DNA from: Enterococcus sp. DIV0660C | Lineage (GTDB): Bacteria; Bacillota; Bacilli; Lactobacillales; Enterococcaceae | NCBI RefSeq assembly: GCF_017316125.1 | Contig: NZ_JAFLWA010000012.1 | Coordinates: forward strand, 62,001-126,000 | Reading direction: 5' to 3' | DNA: 64,000 nucleotides | Shown here: piece by piece, positions 55,865-64,000 of the stretch | Layout: each line of letters opens with the position of its first letter | Numbering within the stretch: the first letter of the stretch is position 1 | Translations under genes and position numbers: made by a program | The notes under the pieces: generated by a model | Databases searched by the model: none | Seen by the model: the letters and a program-made list of their open reading frames with translations, nothing else | Told to the model about the DNA's origin: nothing

Positions 55865-57169
55865 CTAATCCCCCATATTGAACGCATTTGTTTTCTTAAA
55901 GACAAGCAAAGAAACACAAATTACCACAGCAGAAATAATCAAAGTGATTGCGGAAGCCATTGAATACTGTGGTGATGTCCCTGTTGTCAATTTATAGATC
56001 CAAGAGATCAAAATATCGGTTGAACCTGCGCCTCCACCGACACTACCCGGCCCACCATTATTAAATAGATAGATCATCGAGAAGTTATTGAAGTTTCCTG
56101 TATATTGAGTGATGAATGTTGGTGCTGCCACTAAGAAAATTGCAGGTAACGTTATATTTGAGAAACGTTTCCAAGCATTTGCCCCATCGATTTTTGCTGC
56201 TTCGTACAGATCCTCAGAGATTGATTGCAAAATTCCAGTTACCATAACATAGATGTATGGGAATCCTAACCAGCCTTGAACAAGGATAATTGCTACTTTT
56301 GTCCAATTTGGATCTGTTTTCCAAGAAATTGCACCAATATCAACAAAAGGTAGATTATTCAAAAATGGAATGACTTGCGTGTTGATCGCGCCAACACTGT
56401 CATTGAAAATGTTAGAGAAACTCATAATTGTAATAAAAGCAGGAACAGCCCATGGTAATAAGAAAATAATACCAAATACACGTTTAAATTTAATAAATTT
56501 TTGATGCGCAACTACAGCAGTCAGAACACCTAAGCTAATTTGCAGAGTCGTTGCACACAAAGTCCAGATGATAGTCCAACTGAAAACTGATAAAAAAGTA
56601 TTTCGATAAGAACTTAAAAAGAAGATACTAAAGAAGTTTTTGAATCCCACCCAATCAATTAGACTTGCAGGAGGAATATGATTAAAATCGTAGTTTGTAA
56701 ATGCGGTGAATAAAGTAACTAATACTGGAAAAATAATGGTGAAAATCATTAAAAGATACGCTGGTAAAGTCAACAAGTAAGGAAATCCCTCATCACCAAT
56801 TGTCAGCAATGTTTCTTTCATCGTTCTATTGATTTTCTGCCCATTTTTTCGCATAGTTGCAACACGGTGTGCATCATAAAGATTTAACGCATAAAAGAGA
56901 AAGAAAATGATCGTGATGATCAATTGTAATGTTCCTTCAATCAAAATAAATAACGAATGATCTTCTATAGGGATACTTCCCAGTGTTACTAATCCAACTA
57001 ATGATTGAAAACCACCAAGGATCATTTGAATCACAAAAATAAGAAAAATACTGAAGAAGGTGACTCCCTTCGCTTTTTGTCCATTTGCTAGCTGACCTAA
57101 GCCAGGTATTAGTGAAAAAAGTGTCACTTTATTGACTTGAACTTCATTTTTCGTTCCAGACTGCTTCAT
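55865..57169 (-). CDS. malC: Maltodextrin ABC transporter permease MalC (MalF-like)
   Basis: A 434-residue CUT1 permease with the EAA loop EAAKIDGANAWKRFSNITLPA. As in streptococcal MalC it has an N-terminal extension of about 120 residues with extra hydrophobic segments (TLFSLIPGLGQLANGQKAKG opening) before the six-helix core. It pairs with MalD. A stem-loop separates it from malX, probably setting different expression levels for binding protein and permeases. Confidence 0.92.
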   Translation of the reverse strand: MKQSGTKNEVQVNKVTLFSLIPGLGQLANGQKAKGVTFFSIFLIFVIQMILGGFQSLVGLVTLGSIPIEDHSLFILIEGTLQLIITIIFFLFYALNLYDAHRVATMRKNGQKINRTMKETLLTIGDEGFPYLLTLPAYLLMIFTIIFPVLVTLFTAFTNYDFNHIPPASLIDWVGFKNFFSIFFLSSYRNTFLSVFSWTIIWTLCATTLQISLGVLTAVVAHQKFIKFKRVFGIIFLLPWAVPAFITIMSFSNIFNDSVGAINTQVIPFLNNLPFVDIGAISWKTDPNWTKVAIILVQGWLGFPYIYVMVTGILQSISEDLYEAAKIDGANAWKRFSNITLPAIFLVAAPTFITQYTGNFNNFSMIYLFNNGGPGSVGGGAGSTDILISWIYKLTTGTSPQYSMASAITLIISAVVICVSLLVFKKTNAFNMGD

Positions 57170-57206
57170 CTAAAACGCCCCCTAATCATTTGATTCTAAT
57201 TAGTTA

Positions 57207-57238
57207 AAGGGGACGTGACCTGAGCCACTGTTCCCCTT
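57207..57238 (-). other. Stem-loop between malX and malC
   Basis: AAGGGGAACAGTG pairs with CACGTCCCCTT (some mismatch) around a GCTCAGGT loop; no T run follows. Such intercistronic hairpins often stabilise the upstream message or cause partial termination, giving excess binding protein. Confidence 0.6.
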
Positions 57239-57267
57239 CTCCTTTTTTGTCTAGCTTTGTGGAACTG

Positions 57268-58527
57268 TTAATATTTTTGTTCAATTGCCTCAGTAATTGT
57301 TTTCACTGCACTGTTCGCAGATTCTTTTGGTGTTTTAGCACCAGAAGCTGCATCAAACATTAAGTTTTCTGCCCCTGTCCAAACTTCAGCCATTTCTGGG
57401 ATGTTTGGCATTGCTTGTGCTGTTTCATATTGTTCAATTACCGCAGTTGTCAATTCATCATTTTTGGCTTTAGCAGTTTCGCGTGCACTTTGGTTTGCAG
57501 GAATTTCATTGACCATTTCAAAGAATGTTTCTTGGTTTTCTTGATTCGTTACATAATCAAGCCATTTTTGAGCCACATCTTTATTTTTTGCGTAGTTGCT
57601 AACAACCCAGCCTTTACCTCCACCAAATGGTTGGTAAGATTCCCCGTTATCTAATGTTGGAATTTTTGCTACGCCGTAGTTAACTTTACTTTCTTTATAC
57701 GATTGTGCTTGCCAAGGTCCATCGATAATTGCTGCCGCTTTGTTTGAAGTAAACTGTTGTGTCACAAAGTCGCCAGCACTAGTCACATCTTGCATGCCTT
57801 TTGGCCAAACATTTTGGAACCAGTCCGTTGCATAAGTAATTCCTTCGACTGCACCAGCATTATTCAACCCGATATCTGAAGCATCCGTTCCATCTTCACC
57901 AAAAACATAACCACCATAACCTGCAAGTAGTCCATATGAATAATAGAAATCAGTCCATTTTGCTAAGAAACCGGTATTTTTTCCTGCTTCTGAATCAAAA
58001 GCAAACCGTTCATCTTTCGCAAGATCTTCGACTTCTTTAAATGTTGTTGGTGCTGCATCAATCAAGTCTTTGTTGTAATACAAAACAAGTGTTTCAATTA
58101 CGGCTGGTTCTCCGTAAATTTTGCCGTCATAAGTTACTTGTGCCTTATCTGTTTCATCATAATCTGCTTCATTTCCCAATTTCACTTCCGCCAAGTGACC
58201 TTGTTGCCCCAAAGCACCGATTCGGTCATAAGCAGCCATCATCACGTCTGGTCCTTTTCCTGCAGGACCATCGAGAGCTAACGCTTCTAGTTGATCAAAC
58301 ATGTCTTTTTCAACTAATTTTATTTTGACATCATTCTCTTTTTCAAACTTTCCTTTGATCTCATTCATGTAATCGGTATAACCTGAGTCAACAGAAATCG
58401 TTAGTGTTTTTTCATCATCTGCTGCTTTACTACTTGATTTCCCGCCACTGCCACAAGCAGCAAGTCCACCAATCACTCCGACTGAAAGCAAACCTAAACC
58501 TAACGTCTTCATCATTTTACTTTTCAT
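57268..58527 (-). CDS. malX: Maltodextrin-binding lipoprotein
   Basis: A 419-residue family 1 solute-binding lipoprotein with lipobox LAAC and a serine/lysine linker. Motifs include KTLTISVDSGYTDYMNEIKGKFEKEND, KGPDVMMAAYDRIGALGQQGHL and IIDGPWQAQSYKESKVNYGVAKIPTL, typical of maltose/maltodextrin binders. It is first in malX-malC-malD-malA. The operon lacks an ATPase gene, so a shared MsmK/MalK is needed. The promoter has a maltose-type palindrome, a cre-like site over the -35 and a consensus -10. Start ATG at 58527 follows GGGGGAA. Confidence 0.93.
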   Translation of the reverse strand: MKSKMMKTLGLGLLSVGVIGGLAACGSGGKSSSKAADDEKTLTISVDSGYTDYMNEIKGKFEKENDVKIKLVEKDMFDQLEALALDGPAGKGPDVMMAAYDRIGALGQQGHLAEVKLGNEADYDETDKAQVTYDGKIYGEPAVIETLVLYYNKDLIDAAPTTFKEVEDLAKDERFAFDSEAGKNTGFLAKWTDFYYSYGLLAGYGGYVFGEDGTDASDIGLNNAGAVEGITYATDWFQNVWPKGMQDVTSAGDFVTQQFTSNKAAAIIDGPWQAQSYKESKVNYGVAKIPTLDNGESYQPFGGGKGWVVSNYAKNKDVAQKWLDYVTNQENQETFFEMVNEIPANQSARETAKAKNDELTTAVIEQYETAQAMPNIPEMAEVWTGAENLMFDAASGAKTPKESANSAVKTITEAIEQKY

Positions 58528-58573
58528 TTTTTATTCCCCCTGTATTTTATTTTTCAGTTTTCTTACTAAAATC

Positions 58574-58631
58574 ATTATACTGTTATAAAAAATAATCATG
58601 CAACCGCTTTCTGTTTGTTACCGGTAACAAA
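58574..58631 (-). promoter_or_regulatory. malX promoter with maltose-type operator and cre-like site
   Basis: On the minus strand, in order: the perfect 18-bp palindrome TTTGTTACCGGTAACAAA (58631-58614), a cre-like AGAAAGCGGTTGCA (58612-58599) overlapping the -35 TTGCAT (58603-58598), an 18-bp spacer and TATAAT (58579-58574). The operator centre is 43 bp from the -10, upstream of the -35. Confidence 0.8.
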
Positions 58632-58634
58632 ATA

Positions 58635-60401
58635 TCAGCAGCTCAGAATAAAACCATGTGGCTGAATCTCAATCTTTTCATCCTTCAAAGTATGAACACC
58701 TTGTGAAAAAAGTACATCACTTGGTTGTTCTAAGACATACACTTCTTCTGTTTCATTAAAAACAGCTTGGACTTTTTGTTGATCAAGTTGTCGAGCAAAT
58801 ACAATAATCCCTTGTGTTTCAGGTGATATTTCCCATATAGTTTCTCCCTCAGACAAAATCAAATGCAACCGTTTGCGCAAATGGACAAGTTCTTTCATAA
58901 AAGCAAAAAGTTCCAAGTCTTGCTTTTCTTCGTCCCAAATCATACATTTCCGACAATCAGGATCATCTTGTCCTGTTAAACCAATTTCTGTTCCATAGTA
59001 GATACATGGGGAACCTTTTTGTAAAAACATGAACGTCATGATTGCTTTTAGCAAATCTTTGTTTTCTTCACACATCGTGAGAATTCGTGCTGTGTCATGG
59101 GAGTCCAATAAATTGAACGTTCCTTCATTGACTTGATCACGATACAGCATTTGTTGTTGGTTCATTCCGCTGATCATTTGCGAAACACTGATTTTCTTTT
59201 TCACAAAATAGTCTTTGATTGAATCTGTAAATGCATAATTCATTACTGCGTGGAATTCATCGCCTTGCAACCAAGCCTGTGAAGAATGCCAGATTTCGCC
59301 TAAAATATAAATATCTGGTTTTACCTCAGTGACTGCTTTATAGAATTTTTTCCAGAAATGATGATCAACTTCATTTGCCACATCTAGTCGCCAGCCATCA
59401 ATATCAAATTCTTCGATCCAATAAGTTGCGATCTTTAAAAGGTGTGCTTGAACCTCAGGATTTGCCGTATTTAACTTAGGCATATGCGGCGTAAACGCAA
59501 ACGTATCATAAGAAAGCTGTTCTGCGGTTTCTGGCAACTCAGTTAAACGATAATTATCCACCGGAAAAGAATGGATATGGAACCAATCTTTATAAGTCGA
59601 TGCTTCACCATTCTTCACTACGTCTTGCCATTGCGGTGAATCATCGCCCATATGATTGAAAACAGCATCCAACATCACACGAATCCCTCGTTGATGTGCC
59701 TGTTCAATCAATGTTTTAAATAACTTTTTATCACCAAAATGAGGATCAATTTCTAAATAGTCAATCGTGTCATATTTGTGATTAGAGGTGGCTTTAAAAA
59801 CTGGACAGAAGTAAATACCATTGATTCCTAAATCAACTAAGTAATCCAGATGATCAATTACTCCTTGTAGATCACCACCAAAGAAATCATCCCGATCAGG
59901 TGCTTTGCTTCCCCACGGTAATGTATTTTCTGGATCATTACTCGGATCTCCATTAGCAAAACGTTCTGGAAAAATTTGATACCAAACAGTTTCTTTTACC
60001 CATTCTGGCACCTTGAAGCGGTCAATCTCTTGAAAATAAGGCATTCTAAAGTACATGTTTGGTTCTGCTAAAAAGCGAGTTTGATAAGGAAATACTCCTT
60101 GATCCCCGTAAAAACATTCCGTTTCATCTTTACCAATCACATGAAAACCGTACTGGATTCTTTTAGTATCACTACGGACTTCAAGTTCCCAATAGTCATG
60201 CACATTGGTACTCAGTCCTTTTTTCATTGGCACTTCTTCTAAGTACCACTCTTTTGTTGTGAATGTGTACGGATCTCCTTTTATCACAAATACTTTTTCG
60301 ATATCATCTTTGCCAGTTCGAAGTCGCAAACGAAGTGCTTCTTTCGTGTACAAATAAGCAAATTCGCTTTCTGGACGATGATAAACTGCTGCAGTGTTCA
60401 T
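58635..60401 (-). CDS. Neopullulanase / maltogenic amylase / cyclomaltodextrinase, GH13_20
   Basis: A 588-residue enzyme with the N-terminal CBM34-type domain (about 1-125) and a GH13 barrel. The catalytic regions are DAVFNHMGD, GWRLDVANEVDH (nucleophile Asp), LGEIWHSS (acid/base Glu) and LLDSHDTARI. The region VANEVDH is the marker of the neopullulanase subfamily GH13_20. With no signal peptide it is cytoplasmic and would degrade imported maltodextrins, cyclodextrins or pullulan fragments. It lies directly upstream of malX but has its own operator-bearing promoter. Start ATG at 60401 follows AAAGGAGG. Confidence 0.92.
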   Translation of the reverse strand: MNTAAVYHRPESEFAYLYTKEALRLRLRTGKDDIEKVFVIKGDPYTFTTKEWYLEEVPMKKGLSTNVHDYWELEVRSDTKRIQYGFHVIGKDETECFYGDQGVFPYQTRFLAEPNMYFRMPYFQEIDRFKVPEWVKETVWYQIFPERFANGDPSNDPENTLPWGSKAPDRDDFFGGDLQGVIDHLDYLVDLGINGIYFCPVFKATSNHKYDTIDYLEIDPHFGDKKLFKTLIEQAHQRGIRVMLDAVFNHMGDDSPQWQDVVKNGEASTYKDWFHIHSFPVDNYRLTELPETAEQLSYDTFAFTPHMPKLNTANPEVQAHLLKIATYWIEEFDIDGWRLDVANEVDHHFWKKFYKAVTEVKPDIYILGEIWHSSQAWLQGDEFHAVMNYAFTDSIKDYFVKKKISVSQMISGMNQQQMLYRDQVNEGTFNLLDSHDTARILTMCEENKDLLKAIMTFMFLQKGSPCIYYGTEIGLTGQDDPDCRKCMIWDEEKQDLELFAFMKELVHLRKRLHLILSEGETIWEISPETQGIIVFARQLDQQKVQAVFNETEEVYVLEQPSDVLFSQGVHTLKDEKIEIQPHGFILSC

Positions 60402-60436
60402 GTATTTCCTCCTTTTTTTACTTCTGAGATAATTTC

Positions 60437-60493
60437 ACTATAAAAGAATCACTCACGAAAGACAACGCTTTCAAAAATGTTAACGATAACAAG
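60437..60493 (-). promoter_or_regulatory. Neopullulanase promoter with maltose-type operator and cre-like site
   Basis: On the minus strand: the imperfect palindrome CTTGTTATCGTTAACATT (60493-60476), a cre-like TGAAAGCGTTGTCT (60473-60460) overlapping the -35 TTGTCT (60465-60460), a 17-bp spacer and TATAGT (60442-60437). The operator centre is 42 bp from the -10, almost the same layout as at malX. Confidence 0.78.
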
Positions 60494-60505
60494 TTCTCTT
60501 GGCAC

Positions 60506-60546
60506 AAAAAAAGCACGAAAACAGCTCTTAGTTTTCGTGCTTTTTA
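60506..60546 (-). terminator. Terminator after the men genes
   Basis: The perfect stem AAGCACGAAAAC/GTTTTCGTGCTT is flanked by A and T runs; it ends the menD-menH-menC message. Confidence 0.9.
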
Positions 60547-61671
60547 TTGTTTGATTGAATAATGGAATGAAAACGTTTGTTTCTGTTCACAAACCTCTTC
60601 GATTGCACGCCAATCTATCTCAATTCCTAAACCAACGCCTTGAGGAACAGCAATCCTTCCTTTTTCCATTTTTGCTGGTTCCTTAATGATGTCCTTAGCG
60701 TAATAACGATTGGCGGCGGAAATATCACCGGGAAAAGTAAAGCTAGTTTGACTAGCAAACTGTAAATTCAATGCTCTGCCAATGCCAGACTCAAACATTC
60801 CTCCAAGCCAAACGAGCAATTGATGCGTTTGACAAAAATCAACAATTCGTAAAGCTTCCGTGATGCCTCCCACGCGTGGAATCTTTAAATTAATTGATCG
60901 ACAACTTCCTAATGCATAAGCGGTTTTTACATCCTCTACTGTCCGAATATTTTCATCTAAACAAATTTTTGTCTGAAGTTGTTGCTGCAATCGGGCATGA
61001 TCGACAAAATCTCTTTGATGAAAAGGTTGCTCAATCATCGCTAAATTTAATTGATCTAATTGTTTAAACAACTCTAAATCAGCTAATGTATACGCTGAAT
61101 TTGCGTCTGCCATCAGTGTAACATCTGGGAAATTCTCACGAATAGCACTTAGCGGTACGATGTCATACCCCGGTTTGATTTTTACTTTGATGCGCTGATA
61201 TCCTTGTTTAAGATAACTTGACACTTGTGCAATCAACTCTTCTGTCGTCGCATGAATCCCAACACTGACACCAACCGGAAGCGTTGACTTGTGACTACCA
61301 AAATAACTTTGTAAACTTCGCTGTTCACGTTTTGCAAATAGGTCCCAAACAGCCGTTTCTAATGCTGATTTTGCCATGAAATTTCCTTGAATAGTTTGAA
61401 ACAAGGACCAAACATCTCCCGCCTTTTGCAAATCAGATTGAAATAGACGTGGCACTAATTGTTCTTCAATAAGCTGTCGATCCGCACCAATCGTTTCTTC
61501 GATGTAATCGGGTTGTTCAAAAGAAACCAACTCTCCGTATCCTCGATTGCCTAACTCATCTTCTAAAATCAAAAGGTCTAACGGTTTTGCTTCAAGTACA
61601 CCGTAACTTGTTTGAAAAGGAGTAATTAAGGGGAGACATAGTTGATATCGCTCGATCTTCGTAATTTTCAT
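60544..61671 (-). CDS. menC: o-Succinylbenzoate synthase
   Basis: A 375-residue enolase-superfamily enzyme that dehydrates SHCHC to o-succinylbenzoate in menaquinone synthesis. The metal ligands are placed in LMADANSAY (Asp), MIEQPFHQRD (Glu) and CLDENIRT (Asp); the catalytic lysines are in RIKVKIKPG and INLKIPRVGG. The length fits the Gram-positive MenC/NSAR group, some members of which also racemise N-acylamino acids; the men context favours OSBS. The start is the ATG at 61671; a GTG just before it is in frame. It is last of the visible operon. Confidence 0.92.
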   Translation of the reverse strand: MKITKIERYQLCLPLITPFQTSYGVLEAKPLDLLILEDELGNRGYGELVSFEQPDYIEETIGADRQLIEEQLVPRLFQSDLQKAGDVWSLFQTIQGNFMAKSALETAVWDLFAKREQRSLQSYFGSHKSTLPVGVSVGIHATTEELIAQVSSYLKQGYQRIKVKIKPGYDIVPLSAIRENFPDVTLMADANSAYTLADLELFKQLDQLNLAMIEQPFHQRDFVDHARLQQQLQTKICLDENIRTVEDVKTAYALGSCRSINLKIPRVGGITEALRIVDFCQTHQLLVWLGGMFESGIGRALNLQFASQTSFTFPGDISAANRYYAKDIIKEPAKMEKGRIAVPQGVGLGIEIDWRAIEEVCEQKQTFSFHYSIKQ

Positions 61672-61684
61672 CACATGTTCCTCA

Positions 61685-62509
61685 CTAACCTTGCATTTTT
61701 CTTTCTTCTAACCACTGAGATAACTTGCTTGCAAAAGCTTGTGGCTGTTCGAGGTGCACGCAGTGACCACTATCTGGAACAACTGCCAATGTCGAATGTG
61801 GAAGCTGTTGACATAGCCTATTTCCGATAGCCAGAAATTTTGGATCTTGCTCCCCAACCACATATAGAACTGGCTGCTTCAGAGTCGCCAATTCCGACCA
61901 ATAATTTTTTTGCACACCTGTCCCCATCAACCACAAACTCATTGCCAAACCAAATTTATTCTGACTCAATCGCTCATTTCGAATCTTTTTTTGTATTTTT
62001 TTTGGTAACTTTTTTTGACTAGAAAACAATGGAATATTTTGCCAAAAATCCACAAAATCAACGAGAGACCCGCGCCATAATCGTAACGCTAATTTTTGGT
62101 CTGCCTCTTTTCGTTTTTTTCTTTCTCCTTCGTTGATTATTCCCGGAGTCCCCGCTTCTAAAATTACGCCGCAAAGATTATTTGGTTGCTCGATTGCCCA
62201 AACTAATGCGACTCTCGCCCCCATAGAATAGCCTAAAACATACCATTGTTTAATCTCTAACTCCTGTATCAACTGATTAAGGTCCTTCACTATTTCAGGC
62301 AGTTGATAACGCCACGGATGTACAAAAACACTTGACTCTCCATGCCCAAGCAAATCAATGAACAGAAAATTATATGCCGGATCTCGAAGCAACCGAAACG
62401 TTTGCTTTGTTCCAGTGAAACCATGTAAACAAACGACTGTCGCCTTTGAAGGATCATATTTTTGTTGCCAGCTATAAGCATAATTTACTCCACGAATAGT
62501 TTTATTCAT
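61685..62509 (-). CDS. menH: SHCHC synthase, alpha/beta hydrolase
   Basis: A 274-residue alpha/beta-hydrolase that eliminates pyruvate from SEPHCHC to form SHCHC, the step between MenD and MenC. It shows CLHGFTGTKQTF (oxyanion), GYSMGARVAL with the nucleophile serine, GEQDPKF with the aspartate region and SGHCVHLEQP with the histidine. It overlaps menD by 8 bases and is 13 bases before menC, so the three are co-transcribed and coupled. Confidence 0.92.
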   Translation of the reverse strand: MNKTIRGVNYAYSWQQKYDPSKATVVCLHGFTGTKQTFRLLRDPAYNFLFIDLLGHGESSVFVHPWRYQLPEIVKDLNQLIQELEIKQWYVLGYSMGARVALVWAIEQPNNLCGVILEAGTPGIINEGERKKRKEADQKLALRLWRGSLVDFVDFWQNIPLFSSQKKLPKKIQKKIRNERLSQNKFGLAMSLWLMGTGVQKNYWSELATLKQPVLYVVGEQDPKFLAIGNRLCQQLPHSTLAVVPDSGHCVHLEQPQAFASKLSQWLEERKMQG

Positions 62510-64000
62510 TTATTTCACCGATTTTTTCTTGGTATTCAGCTATTATTTCTTGCCAAAGGTGCACCGGTTCATCTTGATTTCCAGCGACTTCAATCAATGT
62601 CCAACTATCAGTAACCCGGCTTTTCTCAATTGCACATTCAAACTCAGCTAAGGAAGTTGGTTTGACATATTGTCCATCGTACAAGTCAGCTACTTTGTCA
62701 AAATCTAATGAAAGTGGTGTTTCAAATAACGGAGTGAAATCTGTTTTATCTAGTTGTTTTTGTGGTAAAAAAGAAAAGATTCCACCACCATTATTATTGA
62801 GTAAGACAATCGTGACTGGCAACCGCAGTGAACGGATCATCTGTAATCCATTCATATCATGAAAAAGTGCCAAGTCACCAATCAATAAATAAGTCCGTTG
62901 CGTTGTAGCAGCTGAAATTCCGGCTGCCGTTGAAACAATTCCATCAATCCCATTGATTCCACGATTACCAAATACTGAATAAGAAGTTGTGCTACTCATT
63001 GCGTAGCGATCGACGAAACGAATAGCATTACTATTGGATAAAAAAAGTTGTTCATTGGATTGAAGTAGTTCACTCAGCTTCAAACTGGCACTGCTTTCAT
63101 TGAATCCTTGAATCAATTCCTCTTTTTGAAGTACGACTTGGGCTATTTTTTCAGCTTGCTTCCAACCTTTTAGCCAACTGGAATCCTTCTGTTTTTCCAA
63201 TGAAGTCATAGCTAGAGCCGATTGGCAAAAAGCGGAAATTGTGAAAGGTAAAAAGTAATTAGTCACGTGTAATAGGTCTTGCCACTGTTCTTGCTCATCG
63301 ACTAAAACGAAAGTCGTCGTCTCAATAGCTAGTTTTTGCAAATATAGCAGGACATTTTTCGTAACTGGTAACCGACCAAAACGAATCACTACTTCTGGCT
63401 GTTTCAGCTTGTTGCTAGCAAAAATCAACTCAGCATGCTTCAAGTAGTTCTCGCTTTGTCTACCACAGGTTGCTAAATTAGTTAACGGATCACCAATGAT
63501 TGGCCAACCTAATCCCTCAGCAAGCTGGATTAACATTTGTGCTTCTTTTACACTCACTTCATTTCCAACAATCAATAATCCATTTTTTTCGACCCATTTT
63601 GCAAGTTCAGGTATCGATTGGTCCACTGTTTCAGATTTCGTCAGTTTCTCACTTTTAAAAGATTGTTCTAACTGAAAGTCTAAATCTGGCAACAACGGCT
63701 CACGAAAAGGTAAATTAGCATGTACTGGTCCTACTGGTGTTTGCTGTGCAGTATACCCTAGCTGAATACCTTGCCAGTAACTATAACGTTGCATTGATTC
63801 CGAACCTTCCGGGACAGCTAACTCCACAAATTTTTTCACATGTGATCGATACAGTTCTTGTTGATTCATCGTCTGAGGTGCCCCCACTTCCCGTAGCTCT
63901 GGTGGGCGATCTGCTGTTAAAACAACCAGCGAATGATTGGTCTCTTTAGCTTCACAAATTGCTGGATAATAGTTTGCTGCTGCTGTTCCAGATGTACATA
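62502..64000 (-). CDS. menD: SEPHCHC synthase MenD, C-terminal part
   Basis: The reading frame is open to the end of the window; the true start lies beyond it, so about 499 C-terminal residues are visible of a usual 560-580. Recognisable segments are CTSGTAAANYYPA with LTADRPPELREVGAPQTMNQ at the visible start, and the thiamine-diphosphate motif GDLALFHDMNG..LNNNGGGIFSF. MenD condenses isochorismate with 2-oxoglutarate. Further men genes (menF upstream) are expected outside the window. Confidence 0.95.
   Translation of the reverse strand, partial: CTSGTAAANYYPAICEAKETNHSLVVLTADRPPELREVGAPQTMNQQELYRSHVKKFVELAVPEGSESMQRYSYWQGIQLGYTAQQTPVGPVHANLPFREPLLPDLDFQLEQSFKSEKLTKSETVDQSIPELAKWVEKNGLLIVGNEVSVKEAQMLIQLAEGLGWPIIGDPLTNLATCGRQSENYLKHAELIFASNKLKQPEVVIRFGRLPVTKNVLLYLQKLAIETTTFVLVDEQEQWQDLLHVTNYFLPFTISAFCQSALAMTSLEKQKDSSWLKGWKQAEKIAQVVLQKEELIQGFNESSASLKLSELLQSNEQLFLSNSNAIRFVDRYAMSSTTSYSVFGNRGINGIDGIVSTAAGISAATTQRTYLLIGDLALFHDMNGLQMIRSLRLPVTIVLLNNNGGGIFSFLPQKQLDKTDFTPLFETPLSLDFDKVADLYDGQYVKPTSLAEFECAIEKSRVTDSWTLIEVAGNQDEPVHLWQEIIAEYQEKIGEINE

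Overview
The window is low-GC Gram-positive DNA with dense coding, strong AGGAGG-type ribosome binding sites and many hairpin-plus-T-run terminators. The gene families point to a lactic acid bacterium, most likely Enterococcus: a malX-malC-malD-malA maltodextrin operon, menaquinone genes menD-menH-menC, BglG-controlled beta-glucoside PTS, Mga-type regulator, class 1A dihydroorotate dehydrogenase and ECF transporter S components. The species cannot be fixed from the sequence alone. It reads as ordinary chromosome: no rRNA, tRNA, CRISPR array, intact insertion sequence or prophage was seen.

Layout. 0-6.7 kb (+): end of an OmpR-type response regulator with its histidine kinase, a tyrosine-recombinase-like protein that has lost most catalytic residues, an AMP-forming acyl ligase, and a vitamin B6-type operon (kinase, ECF S component, UPF0340). 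6.8-14.1 kb (-): GH13 alpha-glucosidase, a DUF6530 plus MoxR/VWA pair, DegV, and a MurJ/Wzx-like flippase. 14.1-14.8 kb: a candidate small RNA on the + strand. 14.8-19.3 kb (-): beta-glucoside operon bglG-EIIBCA-GH1 with two RNA antiterminator sites. 19.4-25 kb (-): azlCD, a CDF cation exporter, an ECF S component with a DUF4430 lipoprotein, and two overlapping coiled-coil proteins of unknown function. 25.2-28.9 kb (+): DUF1846, a nucleoside transporter and a guanylate-kinase paralogue. 29-35.6 kb (-): GNAT, sce7725-family and nuclease-like trio; a secreted C39 peptidase; an amidase with amino-acid ABC genes. 35.8-44 kb: two GH2 enzymes, a small membrane protein and a sugar ABC transporter (-), divergent from an ArsR-type regulator (+). 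44.4-48.5 kb: Mga-type regulator, pyrD, Bcr-type exporter. 48.7-53.4 kb (-): PTS EIIC-GH3-LacI operon. 53.5-54 kb: gene remnants. 54.2-60.4 kb (-): malXCDA and a neopullulanase. 60.5-64 kb (-): menD-menH-menC, with menD running off the window.

How it works together. Much of the window concerns oligosaccharide use: alpha-glucans (malX transporter, neopullulanase, alpha-glucosidase), phospho-beta-glucosides (bgl operon), a second beta-glucoside system (EIIC-GH3) and an unknown glycoside (ABC transporter plus two GH2 enzymes). Neither sugar ABC system has an ATPase gene here, so a shared MsmK/MalK-type ATPase elsewhere is implied. The regulatory DNA is readable. An 18-bp palindrome of the form TTTGTTA-N4-TAACAAA lies upstream of three maltodextrin promoters, two of them 50 kb from the third, and its distance to the -10 box differs by one helical turn, which suggests an activator. 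A second LacI-type palindrome covers the start of the EIIC-GH3-LacI operon as a repressor site would. Four TTAACT-N4-AGTTAA-like sites surround the divergent ArsR/ABC promoters. cre-like catabolite sites overlap several of these promoters.
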